NCBI RefSeq assembly: GCF_018614585.1
Contig: NZ_JAGGOI010000022.1
Span: forward strand, 1 to 64,000
Direction of reading: 5' to 3'
Origin: Streptomyces sp. ISL-1
GTDB lineage: Bacteria > Actinomycetota > Actinomycetes > Streptomycetales > Streptomycetaceae
DNA length: 64,000 nucleotides
This document shows, piece after piece, positions 58,724 to 64,000 of this stretch. The position numbers and the translations under genes are program-made. Below the pieces are notes generated by a model. The model was not told the DNA's origin and made no database searches. It saw nothing but the letters and a program-made list of their open reading frames with translations. The stretch's first letter is position 1; each line of letters starts with the position of its first letter.

Positions 58724-59242
58724 GTGGCAGGTATGCGAGGCAGACAGACGGTGCGCGACATGTTGCTGTCGATGGCGGTCATTGGGGCCGTCGTCGCAGT
58801 GATCTATGTGTTCATTCCGCACGACGACAAGGCCGACCCGATCAAGGCGGTCGACTACCGGGTGGAGTTGGTGACGGCACGGCGGGCGGCGCCGTACCCG
58901 GTGGCGGCGCCGGAGGGTCTCGCGAAGGGGTGGAAGCCGACGTCCGTCTCGTACAAGGGAACGGACGGTCACGCCTGGCACCTCGGCTTCCTGGATCCGG
59001 ACGGCGAGTACGTCGCCGTCGAGCAGTCCACGGCCCCGTCCCGCAAGTACATCCCGCAGGTCAGCCAGCAGGCGGCGAAGACGGACCGCACGCAGCAGGT
59101 CGCGGGCGCTGCCTGGGAGCGCTGGGAGGGGCCGAAGTACGACGCCCTGGTGCACCAGGACAAGGGCGTGACGACGGTCGTCACGGGTACGGCGTCGGCG
59201 CAGCGGCTCGCGGAGATGGCGGCCGCACTGCGTACGTCATGA
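58724..59242 (+). CDS. DUF4245 membrane-anchored protein
   Basis: A 172-residue protein with a basic start, one membrane helix (about 14-33, MLLSMAVIGAVVAVIYVFIP) and an extracytoplasmic DUF4245 domain (about 40-170; YPVAAPEGLAKGWKPTSVSYKG, HLGFLDPDGEYVAVEQS, WERWEGPKYDALV, LVHQDKGVTTVVTGTAS). Function unknown. I chose GTG 58724 (VAGMRGRQTVRDM); GAATAT lies 7 nt upstream, close to leaderless spacing. ATG 58715 is an alternative. A 17-bp hairpin follows. Confidence 0.88.
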   Translation: MAGMRGRQTVRDMLLSMAVIGAVVAVIYVFIPHDDKADPIKAVDYRVELVTARRAAPYPVAAPEGLAKGWKPTSVSYKGTDGHAWHLGFLDPDGEYVAVEQSTAPSRKYIPQVSQQAAKTDRTQQVAGAAWERWEGPKYDALVHQDKGVTTVVTGTASAQRLAEMAAALRTS

Positions 59243-59249
59243 CGCATGG

Positions 59250-59287
59250 CGAAGGCCGCCGCACCCGGAGGGGTGCGGCGGCCTTCG
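59250..59287. terminator. Bidirectional terminator
   Basis: A perfect 17-bp stem (59250-59266 with 59271-59287) and 4-nt loop between convergent DUF4245 and nitroreductase genes. Confidence 0.88.
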
Positions 59288-59304
59288 TGTGATGGCGTGA
59301 CGGC

Positions 59305-59895
59305 TCAGACGGTCGTGATGACCTCGTCGTACGCCAGGCGCGGGGAACGCGGGAACGCGGCGTCCTCGCCCGGCTTGCCGATGTTGACAACCATCAGCGG
59401 CGTGTGGTCGTCGTCCAGGAACTCCTTCTGGACGCCCGCGAAGTCGAAGCCGGACATCGGGCCCGCGGCCAGACCGGCGGCGCGGATACCGACGATGAAG
59501 TACGCGGCCTGCAGCGCGGCGTTGAGGCCGGCGGCCTGCTCGCGGGCCGGCCGCTCGGCGAAGAACATGTCCTTGGCCTGCGGGAAGTGCGGGAACAGGG
59601 CGGGAAGCTCCTCGTGGAACTCGTTGTCGGCGGCAAGGATCGCGACCAGCGGCGCGGACGCGGTCTTCGCCTGGTTGCCCTCCGCCATGTGGCCGACCAG
59701 GCGCTCGCGGGCCTCGGCGGAGCGGACGAGGACGACGCGCAGGGGGCTCTGGTTGAAGGCGGTGGGTCCGTACTTGACGAGGTCGTAGATCGCCTGGACC
59801 TGCTCATCGGTCACCGGCTCGTCGGTGAACGTGTTGGCGGTGCGGGCCTCGCGGAAGAGGAGGTCCTGGGCGGTGGGGTCAAGGGCGAGGGTCAT
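59305..59895 (-). CDS. Nitroreductase-family protein (malonic semialdehyde reductase type)
   Basis: A 196-residue FMN-dependent nitroreductase-like enzyme of the RutE/malonic semialdehyde reductase branch: FREARTANTFTDEPVTDEQVQAIYDLVKYGPTAFNQSPLRVVLVRS, AALQAAYFIVGIRAAGLAAGPMSGFD and VVNIGKPGEDAAFPRSPRLAYDEV. It reduces small carbonyl or nitro compounds with NAD(P)H. I chose ATG 59895, about 10 nt after GGAAGG; ATG 59904 is too close to it. An AT-rich palindrome 57 nt upstream may be a MarR-type operator. Confidence 0.9.
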   Translation of the reverse strand: MTLALDPTAQDLLFREARTANTFTDEPVTDEQVQAIYDLVKYGPTAFNQSPLRVVLVRSAEARERLVGHMAEGNQAKTASAPLVAILAADNEFHEELPALFPHFPQAKDMFFAERPAREQAAGLNAALQAAYFIVGIRAAGLAAGPMSGFDFAGVQKEFLDDDHTPLMVVNIGKPGEDAAFPRSPRLAYDEVITTV

Positions 59896-59951
59896 TGCTG
59901 ACATACCTTCCGGGCATGGGTGAATCCTTACGACGCGTCTAACCGCACCCC

Positions 59952-59973
59952 TGTAGATTAAATTTCAACTACA
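59952..59973. promoter_or_regulatory. AT-rich palindrome upstream of nitroreductase
   Basis: TGTAG and CTACA arms flank ATTAAATTTCAA; the core TTAAATTT is nearly self-complementary. The 22-bp site is strikingly AT-rich for this genome and has the shape of a MarR/HxlR-family operator. Confidence 0.55.
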
Positions 59974-60018
59974 TGCCCGGAGTGACCCGCCTCACAGCGG
60001 AAGAGCCCTCTGACCTGC

Positions 60019-60261
60019 TCAGTCCTCGGCAGTCCCGGCAGTCCCGGTCTCCCGATCGCCCTCGGACAGCGCCGCGTCCAGCCGGGCGCGGGCGCCCTCC
60101 AGCCAGCGGCGGCAGACCTTCGCCAGCTCCTCACCGCGCTCCCACAGGGCCAGCGACTCCTCGAGCGTCGTGCCCCCCGCCTCCAGGCGGCGTACGACCT
60201 CGATCAGCTCGTCCCGCGCCTGTTCGTAGCCGAGCGCGGCCTCGTCCGTGTTGGCAGCCAT
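60019..60261 (-). CDS. xseB: Exonuclease VII small subunit
   Basis: An 80-residue helical protein with the XseB pattern LGYEQARDELIEVVRRLEAGGTTLEESLALWERGEELAKVCRRWLEGARARLDAA. It binds the large subunit to make exonuclease VII, which degrades single-stranded DNA. ATG 60261 starts 10 nt after the xseA stop, in an operon. TAGGGT (60274-60269) lies 7 nt before the ATG, and AGGGTGG could instead serve as a weak ribosome binding site. Confidence 0.95.
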   Translation of the reverse strand: MAANTDEAALGYEQARDELIEVVRRLEAGGTTLEESLALWERGEELAKVCRRWLEGARARLDAALSEGDRETGTAGTAED

Positions 60262-60271
60262 GCGATCCACC

Positions 60272-61486
60272 CTATGTGTGAGGTCCGACAACGACGTTCA
60301 GCTCGCCCTCAGAGACCCGCGCGCGCAGTTCGTCGCCCGCCGCGACCTCCTCCGGCGAGCGGACGACCGCCCCGTCCGCCCGCTGCAGCACCGCGTACCC
60401 CCGCTCCAGGGTCGCCGCCGGCGACAGCGAGACCACCCGGGCCCGGGTGTGCGCCAGCTCCGAGTCCGCGCGGTCGAGGTGATGGCCGAGCACCCGCCGG
60501 CTTCGGGCCACCAGTGCGTCCACCTCCGCCTCCCGCTCGTCCACCATCCGGTGCGGATGCTCCATCGACGGGCGGGCCAGCGCATGGGCAAGGCCCCGCT
60601 CCTCGCGGTCGAGCAGCCCCTGGACACTGCGCAGCGCACGGTCGCGCAACTGCCGCACCCGGTCCAGCTCCTCTCCGACGTCCGGCACGACCTTCTTCGC
60701 CGCGTCCGTCGGCGTCGACGCCCGCAGATCGGCCACCAGGTCGAGCAGCGGCGAGTCCGGCTCGTGCCCGATCGCCGACACCACGGGTGTACGGCACTCG
60801 GACACCGCGCGGACCAGCTGCTCGTCCGAGAACGGCAGCAGATCCTCCACGCTGCCGCCGCCGCGCGCCACGATGATCACGTCCACATCCGTGAGCTCGT
60901 CCAACTCCTTGACCGCCTGGACGACCTGGGTCACCGCGTGAACCCCCTGCACGGCCACATTGCGCACCTCGAAGCGGACGGCCGGCCACCGCCGCCGGGC
61001 GTTCTCCAGTACGTCGCGCTCGGCCGCCGATGCCCGCCCGCACACCAGCCCGACCCGGTGCGGCAGGAACGGCAGCGACTTCTTGCGCTCGACGGCGAAC
61101 AGTCCCTCAGCGCCCAGGGTCCGCTTCAGCTGCTCCAGGCGCGCCAGCAGCTCGCCGATCCCCACCGGCCTTATCTCCACGGCCCGCAGCGACAGCTGCC
61201 CCCGCGGTGCGTACCACTCCGGCTTGGCGTACACCACCACGCGCGCGCCCTCCGCCACGATGTCCGCGACCGCGTCGAAGACCTGCCGGAAGCAGGTGAC
61301 GCTCACGGAGATGTCGTACGAGGGATCGCGCAGGGTCATGAAGACCACCCCGGCGCCCGGCCGCCGCGAGAGCTGGGTGATCTGCCCCTCCACCCAGACG
61401 GCGCCGAGCCGGTCGATCCACCCTCCGATGAGCCGTGACACCTCGCCGACCGGCAGCGGGGCTTCCGCGGACGTATTGAGAGCCAT
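60272..61486 (-). CDS. xseA: Exonuclease VII large subunit
   Basis: A 404-residue XseA. The N-terminal OB fold (about 10-110; PVGEVSRLIGGWIDRLGAVWVEGQITQLSRRPGAGVVFMTLRD) is followed by the catalytic domain (about 130-330; IIVARGGGSVEDLLPFSDEQLVRAV, TPVVSAIGHEPDSPLLDLVADLRASTPTDAA) and a C-terminal helical part ending LERGYAVLQRADGAVVRSPEEV. It cuts single-stranded DNA. ATG 61486 is 7 nt after TACGCT (61499-61494) with no ribosome binding site: likely leaderless. It is divergent from ispH. Confidence 0.95.
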   Translation of the reverse strand: MALNTSAEAPLPVGEVSRLIGGWIDRLGAVWVEGQITQLSRRPGAGVVFMTLRDPSYDISVSVTCFRQVFDAVADIVAEGARVVVYAKPEWYAPRGQLSLRAVEIRPVGIGELLARLEQLKRTLGAEGLFAVERKKSLPFLPHRVGLVCGRASAAERDVLENARRRWPAVRFEVRNVAVQGVHAVTQVVQAVKELDELTDVDVIIVARGGGSVEDLLPFSDEQLVRAVSECRTPVVSAIGHEPDSPLLDLVADLRASTPTDAAKKVVPDVGEELDRVRQLRDRALRSVQGLLDREERGLAHALARPSMEHPHRMVDEREAEVDALVARSRRVLGHHLDRADSELAHTRARVVSLSPAATLERGYAVLQRADGAVVRSPEEVAAGDELRARVSEGELNVVVGPHT

Positions 61487-61636
61487 ACCGGCGAGCGTAT
61501 CGGCCGGGTGCGACAACGCGGCCCGCGCAGGCGGCGGCCGGGACGGTGCCTGCCCTCCGCCCGTCGTGAGTCGCCGTCCGTCCGCACCCCGGAGGGCGAT
61601 CTCTCGCCCCGTCCGGGCGGCCTTACGATGGGGGGC

Positions 61637-62620
61637 ATGACTGCTACGACTCCTGCCCGACGCGTCCTGCTCGCCGCTCCCCGTGGCTACTGCGCGGGCG
61701 TGGACCGTGCCGTTATCGCCGTGGAGAAGGCCCTGGAGCAGTACGGGTCGCCGATCTATGTGCGCCACGAGATCGTCCACAACAAGTACGTGGTGCAGAC
61801 CCTGGAGAAGAAGGGCGCGATCTTCGTCGACGAGACGGCGGAGGTTCCCGAGGGGTCGATCGTCATGTTCTCCGCCCACGGCGTGGCGCCGGTCGTCCAC
61901 GAGGAGGCGGCGCAGCGCAAGCTGGCGACGATCGACGCGACGTGCCCGCTGGTCACCAAGGTCCACAAGGAAGCCGTCCGGTTCGCGGACGAGGACTACG
62001 ACATCCTGCTGATCGGCCACGACGGCCACGAGGAAGTCATCGGCACGTCCGGCGAGGCCCCCGACCACATCACGCTCGTGGACGGCCCCGAGGACGTCGC
62101 GAATGTGTCCGTACGGGACGAGTCGAAGGTCGTCTGGCTCTCGCAGACCACGCTGTCGGTCGACGAGACGATGGAGACGGTGGACAAGCTGAAGGAGAAG
62201 TTCCCGCAGCTGATCTCGCCGCCGAGCGACGACATCTGCTACGCCACGCAGAACCGCCAGATCGCGGTGAAGCAGATGGGCGCGGACGCGGACCTGGTCA
62301 TCGTGGTCGGCTCCAAGAACTCCTCGAACTCGGTGCGGCTGGTCGAGGTGGCGCTGGGCGCGGGAGCGGGCGACGCCCATCTGGTGGACTCCGCCGACGA
62401 GATCGACGAGGCGTGGCTCGACGGCGTTTCGACGGTCGGCGTCACATCGGGCGCGTCCGTGCCCGAGGTGCTGGTCGAGGGCGTACTGGAGTGGCTTTCA
62501 CAGCGCGGCTTCGAGGACGTCGAGATCGTGAAGGCGGCGGAGGAGTCGATCACCTTCTCGCTGCCCAAGGAGCTCCGGCGCGACCTGCGCGCGGAGGCCG
62601 CGGACCTGTCGGGGAAGTAA
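61637..62620 (+). CDS. ispH: 4-hydroxy-3-methylbut-2-enyl diphosphate reductase
   Basis: A 327-residue IspH (LytB), the last enzyme of the MEP isoprenoid pathway, making IPP and DMAPP. The [4Fe-4S] cluster ligands are Cys19 (PRGYCAGVDRA), Cys103 (DATCPLV) and Cys201 (DICYATQNRQ); HGVAP and SSNSVRL bind substrate. ATG 61637 lies 7 nt after TACGAT (61624-61629); GGGGGG between could also be a ribosome binding site. It is divergent from xseA. It supplies precursor for the UppS product encoded elsewhere in the window. Confidence 0.96.
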   Translation: MTATTPARRVLLAAPRGYCAGVDRAVIAVEKALEQYGSPIYVRHEIVHNKYVVQTLEKKGAIFVDETAEVPEGSIVMFSAHGVAPVVHEEAAQRKLATIDATCPLVTKVHKEAVRFADEDYDILLIGHDGHEEVIGTSGEAPDHITLVDGPEDVANVSVRDESKVVWLSQTTLSVDETMETVDKLKEKFPQLISPPSDDICYATQNRQIAVKQMGADADLVIVVGSKNSSNSVRLVEVALGAGAGDAHLVDSADEIDEAWLDGVSTVGVTSGASVPEVLVEGVLEWLSQRGFEDVEIVKAAEESITFSLPKELRRDLRAEAADLSGK

Positions 62621-62650
62621 CTGTCAGGGGCTGCCCGTAACGTTGTGTCC

Positions 62651-63391
62651 ATGAACGTGTTCGGAGTGGACATCGGCGGATCCGGCATCAAGGGCGCACC
62701 TGTGGACCTTGAGCCCGGCCAACTGACGCATGAGCGCTACAAAGTCCTGACCCCGCACCCTGCGACGCCCGAAGCGGTGGCGGACGGGGTGGCCGAGGTG
62801 GTCGGCAATTTCGACTGGTCGGGCCCGGTCGGCATCACCTTTCCCGGCGTCGTCACGGGCGGCGTTACGCGCACGGCGGCGAATGTGGACAAGCGCTGGG
62901 TGGGCATGGACGCAGCGAAACTGCTGGGTGACCGCCTCGGGGGCCTGCCGGTGACGGTCCTGAACGACGCGGACGCGGCGGGTGTCGCGGAGATGACGTT
63001 CGGCGCGGGCCGCGGCCGTGAGGGCACGGTGATACTGCTGACGTTCGGCACGGGCATCGGCAGCGCGGTCTTCAGCGACGGCCGCCTGGTGCCGAACACC
63101 GAGCTCGGCCACCTCGAGCTGCATGGCCACGAGGCGGAGAAGCGTGCGTCGACGAAGGTCAAGGATGACCATGACATGAGCTGGGAGCAGTGGGCGCACC
63201 GGGTGCAGAAGTATCTGGCGCACGTGGAGATGCTGTTCTCGCCGGAGCTCTTCATCATCGGCGGCGGGGTGAGCCGCAAGGCGGACAGGTTCGTGCCGCT
63301 GATCGAGGGGATCAGGGCGGAGATCATCCCGGCGGAGCTCCGGAACAACGCGGGAATTGTGGGCGCCGCGATGGCGGCGGCGGGGAAGTAG
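62651..63391 (+). CDS. ppgK: Polyphosphate glucokinase (ROK family)
   Basis: A 246-residue kinase that phosphorylates glucose with polyphosphate (and ATP). Motifs: FGVDIGGSGIKGAPVD (phosphate binding), GITFPGVVTGG, LNDADAAGVAEMTFGAG (catalytic Asp), LLTFGTGIGSAVF and ELGHLELHG. The length and KRASTKVKDDHDMSWEQWAHRV segment fit actinobacterial PPGK rather than plain ROK glucokinase. ATG 62651 lies 7 nt after TAACGT (62638-62643) without a ribosome binding site: leaderless mRNA likely. Confidence 0.93.
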   Translation: MNVFGVDIGGSGIKGAPVDLEPGQLTHERYKVLTPHPATPEAVADGVAEVVGNFDWSGPVGITFPGVVTGGVTRTAANVDKRWVGMDAAKLLGDRLGGLPVTVLNDADAAGVAEMTFGAGRGREGTVILLTFGTGIGSAVFSDGRLVPNTELGHLELHGHEAEKRASTKVKDDHDMSWEQWAHRVQKYLAHVEMLFSPELFIIGGGVSRKADRFVPLIEGIRAEIIPAELRNNAGIVGAAMAAAGK

Positions 63392-63491
63392 GAGGGCGGC
63401 GGCGGGCGTGGGGCGCTGAGCGCGCGGTACGTGTGTGGGGGGGGGCAGCTACGTACGGGGGACGGCGTCGCGGGACTGGAGAAGCACGCCC

Positions 63492-64000
63492 TCAGCCGCG
63501 GCGCGCCGGGGGGCCTGGGCGGGCGCGGCGTTGGCGGCGCGTCATCATGCGGATCTTTCGGACGCAGGTGATGAGCCCCGCGATCAGCGTGCCGCCGTAC
63601 AGCCAGCCGGCGTGCACCGCGAGTGCGGTGATCACCGCCATCGTCTGGCCGCCGAAGCCACCCGTGCCGCCGGAGATCGGCACGATCCCGACCGCGAACG
63701 CGATCGGGACGCTGATCGGCGCGGTGACCAGATCCGCCCCCCGCACCCACAGCGCCGTCAGTGCGCTCACAGGCAGGAACAGCAGCCCGTACACCACCGG
63801 GGAGCCGTCGAACAGCAGCCAGTCCAGGCAGCCGAGCGCGAACATGGTCGCGGCTCCGAACAGTCCGCCGCCGAGGCCGGTCAGCCGGGGGTTGGGGAGT
63901 CTGCGCAGCGCGAGCACCACCGGCGGCACGGCGCGGGCGGGCCGGGCCGCGACCCGGTACACCGGGGTGCCTTCCGCCAGCGTGCCTTCGACGAGCGCGC
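63492..64000 (-). CDS. DUF6542-like membrane protein (5' end beyond window)
   Basis: At least 168 residues; the frame is open to the window edge, so the N-terminus is missing. About five hydrophobic segments are visible (LTGLGGGLFGAATMFALGCL, PVVYGLLFLPVSALTALWV, APISVPIAFAVGIVPI, MAVITALAVHAGWLYGGTLIAG) and a basic tail (RKIRMMTRRQRRARPG). It resembles the streptomycete DUF6542 family from memory. Function unknown. It converges on ppgK. Confidence 0.7.
   Translation of the reverse strand, partial: ALVEGTLAEGTPVYRVAARPARAVPPVVLALRRLPNPRLTGLGGGLFGAATMFALGCLDWLLFDGSPVVYGLLFLPVSALTALWVRGADLVTAPISVPIAFAVGIVPISGGTGGFGGQTMAVITALAVHAGWLYGGTLIAGLITCVRKIRMMTRRQRRARPGPPARRG

Overview
The window looks like a Streptomyces chromosome segment. 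It is very GC-rich with strong third-position GC bias. It carries rodlin and chaplin genes, a WhiB-like regulator, a 6C-type small RNA candidate, rare TTA (bldA-type) codons, and many start codons with no ribosome binding site placed 6-8 nt after a TAnnnT hexamer. I saw no tRNA, rRNA, CRISPR array, prophage or insertion sequence. The order ahpD-ahpC-oxyR ... fumC-fumB-DUF1707-wbl-glpX ... xseB-xseA-ispH-ppgK is, from memory, the ordinary Streptomyces core order.

Layout. 1-2.1 kb: aerial-surface proteins (rodlin, cysteine-free chaplin, small secreted protein). 2.1-4.3 kb: DUF5949-like protein, secreted serine protease, AlkB. 4.3-11.4 kb: a D-amino-acid catabolic cluster of N-acyl-D-amino acid deacylase, zinc/PLP D-amino acid deaminase, PfkB kinase, IclR regulator, RidA and a GntP permease, around a divergent promoter with a palindrome. 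11.5-16.3 kb: zinc carboxypeptidase, Nramp-like transporter, and a GH18 chitinase with a DasR-type box upstream.

16.6-35.5 kb is a large Tad/Flp pilus region: a zinc-ribbon protein of unknown role, CpaB, TadZ, two TadE-like pseudopilins, the TadA/CpaF ATPase, TadB, TadC, a histidine kinase with a TTA third codon, a LuxR-type response regulator, a Flp pilin with a polyglycine tail, a TadG-like protein, a lipoprotein, an OmpA-domain protein and a large type-I membrane protein. After these come a pilin-headed polymorphic toxin (Flp-type processing motif, Hint domain, possible nuclease tip), a probable immunity gene, a phosphotransferase, a second lipoprotein, a DUF192 protein and the prepilin peptidase. 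Four promoters here (pilin, pilin-toxin, lipoprotein, prepilin peptidase) share one 17-bp palindrome, TTGGGCCC-NN-RGGCCCA, lying 22-23 nt before a TAnnnT -10 box. This looks like a dedicated pilus/toxin regulon, possibly driven by the neighbouring bldA-dependent two-component system. It is the most notable feature of the window.

35.5-64 kb is mostly core: DUF2079 membrane protein, HxlR regulator, 6C RNA candidate, aldo-keto reductase, UppS, PhoH-type ATPase, secreted SLT-like protein, AI-2E exporter family protein, AhpC/AhpD with divergent OxyR, PadR with a broken downstream partner, a class A penicillin-binding protein, a PP2C/ATPase regulator with a TTA codon, DUF402, both fumarase classes, a LiaF-like DUF1707 protein, a WhiB-like protein, GlpX, DUF4245, nitroreductase, exonuclease VII, IspH, polyphosphate glucokinase and the end of a DUF6542-like membrane protein.
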